64,000 nucleotides of DNA from Linyphia triangularis (lineage: Eukaryota; Arthropoda; Arachnida; Araneae; Linyphiidae): contig OZ021722.1 in the NCBI GenBank assembly GCA_963978545.1, positions 109,368,942-109,432,941 of the forward strand. Direction: 5' to 3'. Below the pieces are notes generated by a model. The model was given only the letters and a program-made list of their open reading frames with translations. It was not told the origin of the DNA and did not search any database. How positions within the stretch are numbered: position 1 is the first letter of the stretch; each line of letters opens with the position of its first letter. Position numbers and translations under genes: made by a program. Of the stretch, positions 35,481-46,235 are shown piece by piece.

Positions 35481-35954
35481 CAGAGTGTCTAGCGATGGAT
35501 TCTTTGAATTTAAAATTAAATAATTCAAAAACAACGTTCGATAGAAGAATGAAACAAAAATTATAGTTATTTTGAAAACTGTAAAAATCTGAAACGGAAG
35601 TTTCAAAATTGGTTACAGATGTTGCCAACAGGTGGCGCTGTACATTGTTGTTCTTATGAACAAAGAGTGCTTTGAAGGTCATGGCAATCAGTTTTCGGAC
35701 AGTTCCACTGTTTAAACGCGAAAGGAAGTTAGCGTGATTGCAACGACCGATTGCAGAGGACAAATTTATAACATATTTCTAGAATTTTGCAACTACAACG
35801 CCATCTGTTAGCAATATTTGTACAGAATTTTAAGGCTTCTGTATCATATTTTTACAGCTTTGAAAGTAACTATAATTATTGTTTCATTCTTTGATCGATC
35901 TTTGTTATTGAGTTATTTATTTTAAAATCATTGAGTACTTCTCTGGACACCCTG
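35481..35954. mobile_element. Mariner-type MITE with long inverted arms
   Basis: The termini CAGAGTGTCT and GGACACCCTG are each flanked by TA (35479-35480 and 35955-35956). Arms of about 170 bp pair: GAATGAAACAAAAATTATAG left against its mirror near 35865, and GCCAACAGGTGGCGCTGTA left against ACAACGCCATCTGTTAGC right. No transposase is present. CAGGGTGTCC termini are common among mariner elements. Confidence 0.75.
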
Positions 35955-36009
35955 TAACAAACACTTTAATTTAATATACCCCACTGCAAACTATTTTTGA
36001 TATCTCTCT

Positions 36010-37212
36010 ATATATAAGGTAAAACCCTCACTCACTGACTAACTCATTTATAATTCTCCCACTTCCTACATGTTCACAACTCTGAAAATTGGTACAAATA
36101 TCAACAATGGTAAACATAGAAAAAGTAAGCTATTCCGATCTCGATTAATTCACTTTCAAGGGTCGAAAAAGGGATAAACGTTCCAAACGGGGGATATTCG
36201 AATGTCCCATTTCCCTCATGGTCACATCTTTGAAAAATGCTACAAATGTTAGCAAATATAAACATAGAAGAAGTAAGCTATTCCTATCTCGATTAACCTT
36301 TGAAAATTGCTACAAAGATCAACAATGGTACACATAGAAAAAGTAAGCTATTCCGATCTCAATTAACTCACTTTAAGGGGTCGAAAAGGGGGTAAACGTT
36401 CTAAACGAAGGATATTCGAATGTCCCACTTCCCATACAGACACAACTCTGATATTTGGTACAAATGTCAACAAATGCAAATATAGAAAAAGTAAGCTATT
36501 CATATCTCGATTAAATAATTTAAGGGGTTGAAAAGGGATTAAACGTTCCAAACGAGGGATATTCTATGAATCACTTCCAATGTAGTCACAATTTTGATAT
36601 TTGGTGCAAATGTTAAGAAGGACAAATATAGAAAAAATAAGTTATTCCAATATCGATTAATGAATTTTTAAGGGATGAAAAGTCGACGCAACATCAAAAC
36701 TATACGAGGAATGTCTTAATGTCTTACTTTCAATACAATTACAACTTTGAAATTTAGAACTAAAATTATAACAATCTCGATTAACTAACTGAAAAGGGTC
36801 AAAAGCGGGTTTAGCTTTCCAAATGAGGGATATTCAAATATCTCATTTCCAATATATTTACAATTATAAATTTTTAAGAAATGTCAAAAAGGGCAAGAGT
36901 AGATAAAGTAAGGTATTCATATTTTCATAAATCAATTTGTCTTGATCGAAACGGGATCAAACATCTGAAATGTGGAATACATGAATGTCTTTTGATTGGT
37001 AAAATGCACATGGCTAAATTTCGTTGCGATGCACGGATACTCAGCAAGTATTTATTTATATGAAAAGATGAAAAAATTATGTCAAAATTGAGATTTTAGT
37101 AACGTAATTTTTTTGCATGCAAAATTTATGCGATACTAGCGCCATGTTTACATTGTTGCAGAGTCAGTCAGTGAGTGAGTCAATGATGAGCTAAACCATT
37201 ATAATAGATAGT
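36010..37212 (+). repeat. Element with degenerate 147-bp tandem repeats and inverted ends
   Basis: GGTAAAACCCTCACTCACTGA near 36018 is mirrored by CAGTCAGTGAGTGAGTCA near 37165. Between them, blocks containing GGTACAAATATCAACAATGG, TAGAAAAAGTAAGCTATTCC, the CTCGATTAA block and GATATTCGAATGTCCCA recur about every 142-150 bp from 36073 to about 36870, decaying toward the right. It is non-coding and possibly a Helitron-like or other unclassified element. Confidence 0.55.
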
Positions 37213-37255
37213 CTTCGAAAATCTAAATAAAATACTAGAGTGGTGGAACTACCCT

Positions 37256-37566
37256 AAACACGCTTTAATAGAAAAGTGAACTAAAAAGTAGAAAATAATT
37301 TTAAATAAGTTTGAAATAAGAATAGAGTGATTAAACAAGAAATATTTATACTATCGTAAAAAAGCGTGGGATACTTTTAAAGATATTTTCATGATGGCTC
37401 TACTTTTACCAATATCTGTCAAAAAATATTTACAACAATTGACATCAAGCATCCCACGCTTTTTAACGATCAAATAGATATTTCTTGTTAATTACTCTAT
37501 TCTTATTTTAAACTTATTTAAAAAAAAATTTCTACTTTTTAGTTCACTTTTCTATTAAAGCGTGTT
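37256..37566. mobile_element. Foldback MITE, arms about 125 bp
   Basis: AACACGCTTTAATAGAAAAG with GTGAACTAAAAAGTAGAAA (37256 onward) is mirrored at 37520-37566. Inner pairing includes AATAAGAATAGAGTGATTA and AAAAAGCGTGGGATAC with its mirror ATCCCACGCTTTTTAAC. The target duplication is unclear. Confidence 0.75.
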
Positions 37567-37651
37567 TTTTAGTTTTTTAAACTATTAATTATTTTTTGTA
37601 TGAACTATAAATTTTTTTAGTTAATTTTTTTAGTTAAGTGTATAAAACTCT

Positions 37652-37940
37652 CCAGTTGTTCCTGACAATAGTCACATGCTTGTCTTAAATTTAAGTCATG
37701 TGTATGCCTTAGTTAAAATTAAGTTATGTGTGCGCCGTATTACTTGGCACAACCGTGTCTCTGAATATGAAAAATCACTAATCCTGAAGATCCGGGTAAG
37801 GATATTGCGACTAAAAAAACACGCTTTGTATAACCGTCGTTCCCACGACAAATCTTTCAAATGTTTGCCTTATCAATTGTCGATGATAGGTTCTGTGATT
37901 ACTTGGATTGTACCGGGTAACGGGGTTCGATTCCGGAGAA
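37652..37940 (+). pseudogene. Decayed 5' fragment of 18S rRNA
   Basis: CCAGTTGTTCCTGACAATAG, then TCACATGCTTGTCTTAAA and AAGTCATG, follow the first roughly 50 nucleotides of eukaryotic 18S rRNA (which begins CTGGTTGATCCTGCCAGTAG). A later block, CTTTCAAATGTTTGCCTTAT, then GATGATAGGTTCTG and CGGGTAACGGGGTTCGATTC ending CCGGAGA, follows the conserved region around nucleotide 350-420 with an 8-base gap between GGGG and TTCG. The stretch between is shorter and poorly alignable. It is a relic and cannot be a functional rRNA gene. The 18S comparison is from memory. Confidence 0.7.
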
Positions 37941-38146
37941 GGTTGGTTGGTTGGAATTTAACGGCGCAAGTGCAACGTGAGCTAATCCTTGTGATAAAGC
38001 GACAAACTTATTGAATAATTGTATTGTCATTGGTCTTTGACAAGTGTGCAAAGTTTGAATCAAATCTGATCGCTTAAAGTAGGGCAAAATCGAGCCCAAA
38101 AGAGCCGGTTACAAACATACAGGTGAAACTAATAAAAGCGTGTTAA
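37941..38146 (-). mobile_element. Retrotransposon 3' tail with (AACC)n
   Basis: On the + strand it begins GGTTGGTTGGTTGGAATTTA with ACGGCGC, the reverse complement of the tail CCGTTAAACTTTAACCAACT seen at 53270. It continues GACAAGTGTGCAAAGTTTGA, AAAATCGAGCCCAAAAGAGC, CAAACATACAGGTGAA and CTAATAAAAGCGTG. I remember this as a widespread arthropod retroelement 3' region. It abuts the 18S relic exactly. Confidence 0.55.
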
Positions 38147-38204
38147 AAATGACCAGTTGTGCGATAATTGTAGTACGGGTATTTACAGAGGGAAAAAAAA
38201 CCTA

Positions 38205-38745
38205 AAAAAAAAACAAAACAAAAAACAACCTTTGCCAATGGGAAATTTGGCGATGTACTTTACGATAATCCTTATATTATCCTTTATTATGGGTGAAACT
38301 GAGGGGTTGAACTGAAGAAAAAACGGTGGTTGATGAGAAATGCTCAAGGAAAGAGAACTCTGTGTTGAAGGCATTCGTTTTTCAACTTTGTAGGCCATTA
38401 AAGCTTTTTTACGAGAACTTCGGAAGTGGGGATGTTTAGAACACCTTCAGAGGCATTGCCACAGCGATTTTGAACAAAATCGTTAGAGCCGCTTCGTTAG
38501 CACAAGAAAGGAATTTGTAATGTCTATCGAATAATATCTCCAATTTCGCAATCTTTGCGGGTTTCTTTTTCCCCATGTAAAAAGCATTGCCAAAAATATC
38601 GACAAACTGGCAAGTTTTATTGAAATGAATGAAAATATGAAAACTGTGAATTACTCCATAAGTTTTTATGCAATGACCAATATTATAGTGTAATTGGGAG
38701 TTGTGTGATGGTCAACGCCACTAGTTTTTTTTAAAAAAGTCAATT
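38205..38745. repeat. Family A, two halves in opposite orientation
   Basis: From 38210 to about 38505 the blocks run in reverse (GAACTTCGGAAGTGGGGATG, AACACCTTCAGAGGCATT). From about 38505 to 38745 they run forward (CACAAGAAAGGAATTTGTAA, TTTGCGGGTTTCTTTTTCC, TTGCCAAAAATATCG). The switch occurs at TTCGTTAGCACAAG, suggesting an inversion or two insertions. Confidence 0.6.
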
Positions 38746-38759
38746 TTAGTTTGAATGTT

Positions 38760-39700
38760 GTTACGATGGTCTACACCCGAGTTAATATTTTTCTTTTGGC
38801 ATTTCAACATTTTCATACATATTTCGAATACAAAATATAGTGAAGATGTATATTCAAGAAACTTTCTGGGTTTTAATTTTGTTTTTCATACGAATAATTA
38901 CTCTGCTAGTGTAAAACTGTTGTTATAAATTTTGATGGAATGATTGTGAAACTTAGTGAAGGGTTTGGCAAATGATAAAAAAACCGTATTTTGTTTATTG
39001 AGAAAGTACCGCAAAAGCCGAGATATAAACTGTATTTCCTCTGATCTTTTAATACAGAACTTGTAAGGTGTTCCAAACCAAGTTTTTAGTTACTTGTAGA
39101 AAAAGATTTGGTGCAATTGGGTGTCGTTTCCATACTACTTTTTTTTTTTTTTTTTTAAACTAGATATTCATATTACGAAAAATTATCAGTTAATATATTT
39201 TTTAAGGATCAAAGAAAGCATTTGATTTTCATATTAAACTAATGGTAGCAAATATTCATAAGGATTGGTTTGTGTGGATTGGGTATTATGGTAAAGAGCG
39301 TGTGTCACTATTTCAAAATATTTTATCCATAATTTGCTTAAACAGACAAACAAACAAACAAACAAACAAACAAACAAACAAACAAACAAACAAACAAACA
39401 AACAAACAAACACAAACAAATATTGAATAAAACTTTGTTTTCTTTTTAATAAATTATAAGCATTCATTCTCACGGCATGTATTTTTTAGAATCTATATAT
39501 TTTAATAACACAACTTTCTTTTATTGAATTAAAAGGTTTTCTTATAACATCGATATACCAACTCAGTTATGTGCAAAATTGTGTACCTCTAGATATTAAA
39601 GTGTGGATTTATACAGGTTGTAGACGTTCAGACACTTAAGTTTTTTTCATTTATCGAAAAATTTTCTACCACTTAGAAGCAATATCTATAAATTCTCGAA
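38760..39700. other. AT-rich stretch with a (CAAA)n tract
   Basis: The only repeat is (CAAA)n at about 39345-39412, some 17 units. The remainder shows no feature. Confidence 0.6.
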
Positions 39701-39892
39701 AAATAAGCTTCAAGCAAGACACCTACCTAAAAAACATCAATCAAACCTCCCCACTGAAAACACCTACAAGTCACCCGAAGAAAAGAACACCTATAAAATT
39801 CTTTTCTCTCTCCACCCTCTCGTAACGACCCGAGAAAGACAAAAAAGAAAAAGAAGAAAACGGCGGAAAAACGGTCCCCCTTAAGCGATCCC

Positions 39893-40108
39893 ATGAAGTG
39901 TCCCGAAAACGACTTCCTAATCCCAGATTCTTGTCCACACTGGGATCTTGTTTACGAGCTTCTTGAGACACCTATTGGCGAACCTCACGAGCTACTTGTT
40001 GTAGATCTGGAATATTCCTCTACCGACAACGATCTCTGTGGATGGCTACGGAATGGTAAAACTGCTGTTCCGATGTCGCCAAATGTGGAAAGGAAGTCAG
40101 TTCCCTGA
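39893..40108 (+). CDS. Candidate small ORF, 71 codons, unrecognised
   Basis: This frame lies in a locally GC-richer, repeat-free island (about 39700-40110). It starts ATGAAGTGTCCC and encodes an acidic peptide with three Cys and two Trp that begins MKCPENDFLIPDSCPHW. A TATAAAA motif lies about 100 bp upstream (39791). I recognise no domain, signal peptide or membrane segment. It could equally be chance in a conserved non-coding island or an exon of a larger gene; no clear splice sites were identified. Confidence is low. Confidence 0.2.
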   Translation: MKCPENDFLIPDSCPHWDLVYELLETPIGEPHELLVVDLEYSSTDNDLCGWLRNGKTAVPMSPNVERKSVP

Positions 40109-40539
40109 GATCTTAAGGATAGTTTCGATTCTTTTCTTTTTGTTTATTATTTTTGTTCGAAGGTCTTCCTGATCTCTCACGATCTATCTTTGTTCTTTTT
40201 GGATTTTTTTTTTTCTCAAGTGAGTTTCGGGCGACTCTGGTGAAATGTGTTAACCACAGAACGACGTTATTAAAGAACGACGACTTTGAAACAGTTAAAA
40301 ACAACGACTTTTTATTGTATACATTGTTTATTTCGATCATTTTAAGCAGAATGTGATTTTTTTTCAGATATTACTGAAAATTGATTTTATGATTTTTAAA
40401 AAAAACTAAGTGGAACCATGATGGACAATTCCCGCATTTATTTTTTATAGTTTTTATATTTAAATTAGTTGCTTTAATTATTTTTTTTGGATAATGGTTT
40501 TAGTTGTTTAAATTTGTTAAATGATCATGAAATCTTCTT

Positions 40540-40960
40540 CTTTAGCACTACAGCCGATTTCCGGCCAAGGCTGTTTCAGTCAGCTTGAACCATCTTACCC
40601 TATCCGACGCCACCTTCCTCCATTTATTCACGCCTAAACTCTTCAAAATTTTTTTCCACATTGTCCATCCACCTTGTACGTGGTCTACCTCTTTTTCTTT
40701 TTCCTTCTGGGTTTTGGAAATCTTATCTTTTTGCTGGATTTTCATCTTCATACCTATATACATGGCAGAGCCATCTTATTTGCGATACTTTAATGACTTT
40801 TACTATGTTTGGCTCTCTGAATTTAACTTGCAGTTCATGATTATACATTATTCTCCAAATTCCGTTTTCCTTTACCACTCCAATCCTCGTGAAATAGGCA
40901 TGGAAAATAATATGTGTATCAGCAATTTTAAAATTGTTGATTTATTCAAGGATGGTGGGC
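40540..40960 (-). pseudogene. 3' end of a non-LTR retrotransposon (RT carboxy end)
   Basis: Read on the minus strand, the sequence carries NIVKVIKVSQIRW-like codons near 40780, a basic stretch with a frameshift near 40690 where the usual GRPRTRW would fall, then LGVNKWRKVASDRVRW and ALAGNRL followed by TAG at 40548-40550. Short AAGAAGAAG repeats follow the stop (40535-40547), as in arthropod LINE tails. This is the extreme carboxy end of a LINE reverse transcriptase ORF as I remember it. The upstream catalytic domain is missing (5' truncation), and frames are broken, so it is dead. I cannot assign the clade. Confidence 0.6.
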
Positions 40961-41093
40961 TGAAACCACTAATTTCTTAACTACTACTTTTGTTTTGCAG
41001 TTTTTGCTCTTGCAAGCAGTTGAATCTATTTGAAGTCATAATGTTATCTAACAGTTTCCCCATGGTTACAAACAGATTCTAAGCAGGGCCTGA

Positions 41094-41808
41094 TTTACCA
41101 TTAGGCCCAGGGCCTAGGGGCCCCAAAATTTGGGGGCCCCCAAATTTTGAAAGTTTTCTGAAAATTTTAAATATAATGGTCTTTTTATGGGAAGTACTGA
41201 ACAAAAATAATAAAAATTTTTTAGTTACACATCCGCAAATTCCATATTTTTTATAGTCACAGAGAGTTAAGTTAGCTAGATTAACCTAATAAAACCTAAT
41301 TAAGCAAATCTTTCCGGTTCAGCCAATCATATACAACTTCTTCATATGTACACGGAGACAAAGGCTTTACGCCGCTGTTCTCCTTCTCTCGCCTCTTGTA
41401 AAGAAATGTTCACCAACCAACCATATTCAACTTCTTATATTATGAAATGAAAGTCTTTGTGATTGGTTGGTTTGCAGGCTCTTCCGTTGACTTTTTTGGC
41501 CCTCCTTTTTGGTGAGATCGTGGAAAGGTTACTGTGTATGATTTACAATTATTGTTATAAAATTAAGTAATCTTTATTATTATTATATAATTTGTGGACC
41601 CTGTGGTAAAATGTAAGTTTAAAATACAGGAAAATGTGCTTTAAAATCAGTGTTCATGGGGGGGGGGGGGGTGTTGATTAATTCAAAAGTTTTGAGCAAA
41701 TCAAGATCATACTAATTATAAAAAAAAAATCGTGTGAAAGTAAACTACGATTGGGGCCCCTCTCTGAATGTTGGGCCTACAGTAAAATTTTTTCTAAATC
41801 AGGCCCTG
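41094..41808. mobile_element. hAT non-autonomous element, 715 bp
   Basis: The termini CAGGGCCTGATTTA and TAAATCAGGCCCTG are perfect 14-bp inverted repeats. ATTCTAAG occurs directly outside both ends (41086-41093 and 41809-41816), a perfect 8-bp duplication diagnostic of hAT. Inside, GGGCCCC-type motifs lie next to both ends. A G run of about 12 lies near 41658. No transposase frame is present. Confidence 0.9.
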
Positions 41809-41818
41809 ATTCTAAGTA

Positions 41819-42134
41819 TACTAGAAGACAACATACCTACAGCAATGAGTGAACCGGTTTTACTACACCGTGATTGGCTGATCTGAACGATGCGTGGTCG
41901 TTTTGTTAAAACTCTTATAGTATCCGTAGTTAGAAAAGTAAAATATTAATTCAAACTTAAAAGCACTTATTTCCTTTTTGTTATCAACTTATATTTAAGT
42001 TTAATACAAAACTATGTGCGTAGGGTTATCAATATTACCATATAAGATGTGATTTTCTTGGAACTACATCTTTTCGGCGGAAGGATACATCCTACAGCGT
42101 ATGCAATGAGGTCAGAGTATGTTGTCTTCTAGTA
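41819..42134. mobile_element. Tc1/mariner-type MITE, 316 bp
   Basis: TACTAGAAGACAACATAC at the left is mirrored by GTATGTTGTCTTCTAGTA at the right, each flanked by TA (41817-41818 and 42135-42136). It lies immediately after the hAT element's target duplication. The interior is not coding. Confidence 0.75.
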
Positions 42135-42344
42135 TAGTTGGGGGGGGAAGTTGCTAGCATAGATTTCTATGCAGATTATTAATTATTAAGGCTTAATCAA
42201 GTCGACAGTCAAGCATGCACTATCCAGAAGTTGTAGTTACTGTTAAAAAGGCAAGTTGTAAGGGAATAAGAACTGATGAAGAAGTTGTTAGGAAAAGTAA
42301 CTTTTTAAGGGTTAAATACATAATTAAATCTCTTGAAGCAGCAA

Positions 42345-42525
42345 TGCCGACCAAACGGTATAGTGGTTAGCGTGCTAGCTTCTAGACCACGAGGTTGCGG
42401 GTTCGAGTCCCATGTAAGGCATGGGTGTTTGTAAATGCATCTTGGCTCGTCAAATGAAAATGTTTCGGCGCGTTTTAGCCCTCGTGTTGCTGATGGCGCC
42501 AGATAATCTGAAAACGACCAACCAA
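42345..42525 (+). mobile_element. SINE-1, copy 1 (tRNA-derived)
   Basis: The head GGTATAGTGGTTAGCGTGC is an A-box region and GGTTCGAGTCC (42400-42410) is a B box. The body continues GTGTTTGTAAATGC and GTGTTGCTGATGGCGCCAGA, and the tail is CGACCAACCAA. A perfect 14-bp duplication TCTTGAAGCAGCAA flanks it (42331-42344 and 42526-42539), the signature of target-primed retrotransposition. It is not a functional tRNA: the acceptor stem does not close. Confidence 0.9.
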
Positions 42526-42692
42526 TCTTGAAGCAGCAACGATTAACATTCATTGCATATTGAAGTATGTGAGAATTGTGAACCAAATCTGATTGGGAGA
42601 TGAGACTGTAGGGATTTTAAGTGGTTCATAACTTTTGTTTTGTTGTTTCGTTCATGATTTCATGTTTTATTCCAAGGCAAATTACTTCTTAA

Positions 42693-42952
42693 CCTGTTCA
42701 GGACCGTGATCGCGTATATGTGATCAGACGATTCTTCCCTCACTGCCCGCGATATCGTATTTGTGATCAGTGTTTCCGTGCCAGCCGGCCCATCATCACA
42801 CAGACGTGATTTCAGATTGGAACGTTTTATTTGAATTTAACGGGGCAAAATGCTTAACGGGGGAAAATGCCCGGTCCCGTGCGTGCGTAGTCTCTTTGAG
42901 CGCGCGGGCCTGGGGAAGCGCTTCTTTCTCCTTTCGCCGGTCCTGAACAGGT
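42693..42952. mobile_element. piggyBac-like MITE, about 260 bp, GC-rich
   Basis: CCTGTTCAGGACCG at the left is mirrored by CGGTCCTGAACAGG at the right, with TTAA at 42689-42692 and 42953-42956 (one extra T on the right). The interior is far richer in GC than the surroundings and contains GCGCGCGGGCC and GATCGCG. No frame of note is present. Confidence 0.7.
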
Positions 42953-42959
42953 TTAAGGA

Positions 42960-43450
42960 GTAAAGTTTTTTCTGTGTGGCTGGGAGAAAAATGTATATGT
43001 TTAATAAACATTTTAAAAACAAAATTGCTGTTCGCGGACTGCGACAAATTTAAATAAATTACGTATGGAAGTAATCCTAACTGAAAAATTAACGTTGAAA
43101 GAAAATAGCATTGCACCGATTGCTAAAAAAAATTATTAGTTAACAATACGACTATAATTAATTAATTCAATTAGTTTTAAAATTAAAAGGTTTGAAGTGG
43201 GTGGGAGGTATAAAAAAAATAAATAAAAAGTGTACTTGATTTTTGCTTAAATTTTAATTAAAGAGCTTAAATTTTGGAATCCGGTGAATTGTTCAGAGGG
43301 ACAATCTGCTGCTAAAAATATTTTTAGAGAAAGATGGGATACAAAGGGGGCATTTAAATGATGATAAAAAGATTTTAATCATGAAGGCGAAACGGGGGAG
43401 ATCTTTTCAATTGAGGATTCATAAAAGATGGGAGTGGTTGGTGATGAGGA
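42960..43450. other. AT-rich stretch, no feature
   Basis: No repeat copy or coding frame was recognised between the piggyBac-like MITE and the next family C copy. Confidence 0.5.
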
Positions 43451-43795
43451 AGTCCTAGTAAGGATTATTCCCTAAGTTACAATCTTCAGTGCATTTAGAA
43501 ACTACTTTGTTTAAAAGCTTGAAATTTGGTGAGTAGGTTTGAAAATGATCGCAAAATGAAATGATATAAATTAAAAATTCAGAAATAGCGTCTAATATAT
43601 TTTATATTATATTTGAAATCCTTATGCAGTGGCCTCACCTGAAATAGTCTTCTGCTATTTTCATTTATAACAGATAGACATAAAACGAAAACAATTTATG
43701 TCATTTCATTAAGTGACCATTTCAGTAACATACTCATGAAATGTCAAGGTTGAAGTAGTTTCTAAATGCACTGGGCTGAAAGATTGTAACATTCC
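43451..43795. mobile_element. Family C foldback, copy 2
   Basis: It carries GAAGTCCTAGTAAGGATTAT, GTTACAATCTTCAGTGCATT and GAAACTACTTTG left, and AGTAGTTTCTAAATGCACTG with GGCTGAAAGATTGTAACAT right. The right outer terminus is missing. Confidence 0.7.
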
Positions 43796-44153
43796 TTTAT
43801 TTTAACAATAAAGATGTATTTATTAAACTTATTCTTAAAATATTCCTCATGTTAGGTATTTTAACGCATTGGCGAGGTTATTTTACGCGGTTTGATTGGT
43901 CTCCGTTATTAATGGGGTCACTGATGTGGTTAACGAAAATAGCTTTTGGGTTGTCAATACGAAATGTATGGTAAAAAAACGCCTTTTCTTTTCAGCTTTG
44001 CCAGACGTAGTATTTTTAATACTACGCTATTGTTTTCCCCACACCTATATTTCAATATAGTGCCATTTTTAGTACTTGTTAAAGTGCAGGAAGTCTTAGC
44101 TTTTGAAGTACTATTGATATTTCAATATGTAAAAATAATGTCCCTGTCAAAAA

Positions 44154-44336
44154 TGGCCGACCAAACGGTATAGTGGTTAGCGTGCTAGCTTCTAGAACAC
44201 GAGGTTGCGGGTTCGAGTCCCGTGTTAGGCATGGGTGTTTGTAAATGTATGTTGGCTTGTCTAATGACGAATGTTTCGACGCATTATAGCGCTCGTGTTG
44301 CTGACGGCGCCAGATAATCTGAATACAACCAACCAA
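44154..44336 (+). mobile_element. SINE-1, copy 2
   Basis: It has the same head (GGCCGACCAAACGGTATAGT), B box GGTTCGAGTCC, body and tail ACAACCAACCAAA as copy 1. Flanking AATGTC is shared on both sides, but a long duplication is not evident. Confidence 0.85.
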
Positions 44337-44371
44337 AATGTCTTTGGGAAGAATTGCCTACCTAAGGATTT

Positions 44372-44552
44372 TGAGTAGTCCGAGATCTGGCAATGCTGGC
44401 GCTCTGGCCTCGCATACCAAATGCACCGGGTTCGAATCCTGGGCACGGATAATCGTTATGGTTCGGAATCCACGTTAAGATGAAGGTCCCTACAGGAATA
44501 ACCGTTTTTGTGCATAAAAATAGATATTTGAATTTACAAATCAACCAACCAA
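44372..44552 (+). mobile_element. SINE-2 (tRNA-derived), copy 1
   Basis: The A-box-like CTGGCAATGCTGGCGC and B box GGTTCGAATCC (44429-44439) are followed by CGGAATCCACGTTAAGATGA, TAACCGTTTTTGTGCATAAA and the tail AAATCAACCAACCAAAT. It sits about 35 bp after SINE-1 copy 2. The (AACC)n tail is like that of SINE-1 and of the insertion at 53239. Confidence 0.75.
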
Positions 44553-44639
44553 ATACACAAACCAATTCATACGCAATTAAATCAAACTCAAAGAACTCAA
44601 TCCAATCAGTTTTGTGCCAAAACAAGTTGCGCATCGCAC

Positions 44640-45090
44640 CACCAAACCTCAAACCCGAACTTCCATCACAATACTACTTCATTACAGTCAAGCGAAGACC
44701 ATTTCAAATCCTTCTTTCAACCCACTATCCTTTGGGTAAACATTCACAAGCAACAAGCTCTTCGCTCATTCCGCCCAACAAAACTCGCCCCGGGCTATCA
44801 CGTGTCCAGGGGATAAATAAAAGGACACACAGAACTAAGCAAGTAGGAGGTGGCAGCACTTCTTGTTTTCGTCCCCTGGTGTGAGCGGATGAAGTTGTAT
44901 TGGAAGGACAGCCCCAGGGGTGCCCGCTCAAAGCCCTCCCGGGAGGCAGGACGTGAGGCGGATTGTCCGGCTTGTGACGTCATGGATATGTGTTATCACA
45001 ATGCTGTCGGGGGATGAAGCTGAGGATTTTATTAATGAGATCAGAACTAAGGGAGGATTTCTCTCTGGAATGACTAATATGTATGAATCA
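44640..45090 (+). promoter_or_regulatory. GC-richer unique island with promoter-like motifs
   Basis: No repeat family covers this stretch. It contains CACGTG (44790), a TATA-like GATAAATAAAAGG (44813), a CRE TGACGTCA (44976) and two CCCCTGG/CCAGGGG motifs. A + strand frame (44920-45129) and minus-strand frames overlap, but none has a recognised motif. It might be a promoter or first exon of a real gene; there is no transcript evidence. Confidence 0.25.
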
Positions 45091-45715
45091 GGGAACGAAG
45101 GACACTGTTTCTGCAAGAATAAAAATTAGTACGGAAAAGTGACTTGTTTTCTTTTATATCTTCTGCGCTTATTATACCGTCTTTTTCTTTGGAAAGAGGA
45201 AATATCGTAATTGGAAAACAATTGGATGATTATTATTATTGCGCATTTGGATCCAAAAAGAGGTTTAGATTTCTATAATGAACGTAATTGTATCTACCAA
45301 CTCATTTTTTATGTATATTTCTTTAAAACTGATCGAAAGTCTTTTTATGGTTTGTAGAACTATATGATATTACCTAGAACACAATACATGCTGAAATAAT
45401 ATTTTAAAACATGCAATTTTTTTTTTTGAGACTTAGCTATATACCTAAATACACTACTTACTATGTTGCATTGTCTAGTATCCTGTTGTGGTTAAATATT
45501 AGAGGCAGGTATAATTTTAAGATATTAAAAAATAACTTAATTCTGAAAAGGACTTGTAATTAGCCTTTAGAAATAAGAAGTTTTTATTAGCGGTCACCTG
45601 ATTTGATATGAATCCATCTTTCAAAACATCCTTTGCACATTTTTGCTACAAAAAAATGTTGTTTCTGATAATCTGAATTAGTTAAGATTTCTATTATAAA
45701 ATAACCTACAAAAAT
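45090..45715. other. AT-rich stretch, no feature
   Basis: There is no frame, array or paired terminus. Confidence 0.5.
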
Positions 45716-45719
45716 TAAG

Positions 45720-46235
45720 TTTTTAGTATAAATCCTTCATATGCATTGCCAATTTTTATATTCATTAACATAGCGCCGTTTCTGTTGCCAGCGTTTGCTT
45801 GTTTTTTTTAATATTCAAAATTAGATACAAACAACATCTCTATCAGCAAAATATGCGGTAAGCTACTTTTCGAAATTTGTATTCATTAAAAATGAATTTA
45901 GGCACTCACATCCAAGTATCTTTTATTTATTCTGATTACAAAAGTTTTATTATTTATTTATTAAAACAGTTTTGGCAACAGGAACAAATTTCTTGAATGA
46001 TCGGTTAAATGCTAATTAAGTTCGATTGTATGACGGCAAGTTAGTTTATTAGTATTTCATAAAAGCGATTTTTTAGTGACAGCAACAGCCCCAAAATTTT
46101 ATAGAATGCATTGTCATTGACATCGAATCTATCTGCAGTTTCAGCCCGATTGGATGATGGCAAGGGGATTAATTTGTTTTCCGCAGATTCCGCTCCTATG
46201 ACCAAACCCACAAAATCAAAGTTAATATAAAGGAT
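45720..46235 (-). repeat. Family B copy, nearly full
   Basis: The + strand runs AAATCCTTCATATGCATTGC, AACATAGCGCCGTTTCTGTT, TTAGGCACTCACATCCAAGT, GTATGACGGCAAGTTAG, GTCATTGACATCGAATCTAT and ends CAAAATCAAAGTTAATATAA with AGGAT. Confidence 0.8.

Noticed and set aside
37652..37940. Functional 18S rRNA gene
   Set aside because: Only a decayed, internally compressed 5' part is present.
37256..38146. Homology between the ends of the foldback at 37256 (CACGCTTTAATAG) and of the retro tail at 38146 (CACGCTTTTATTAG)
   Set aside because: The match is about 12 bases and may be chance in AT-rich sequence.
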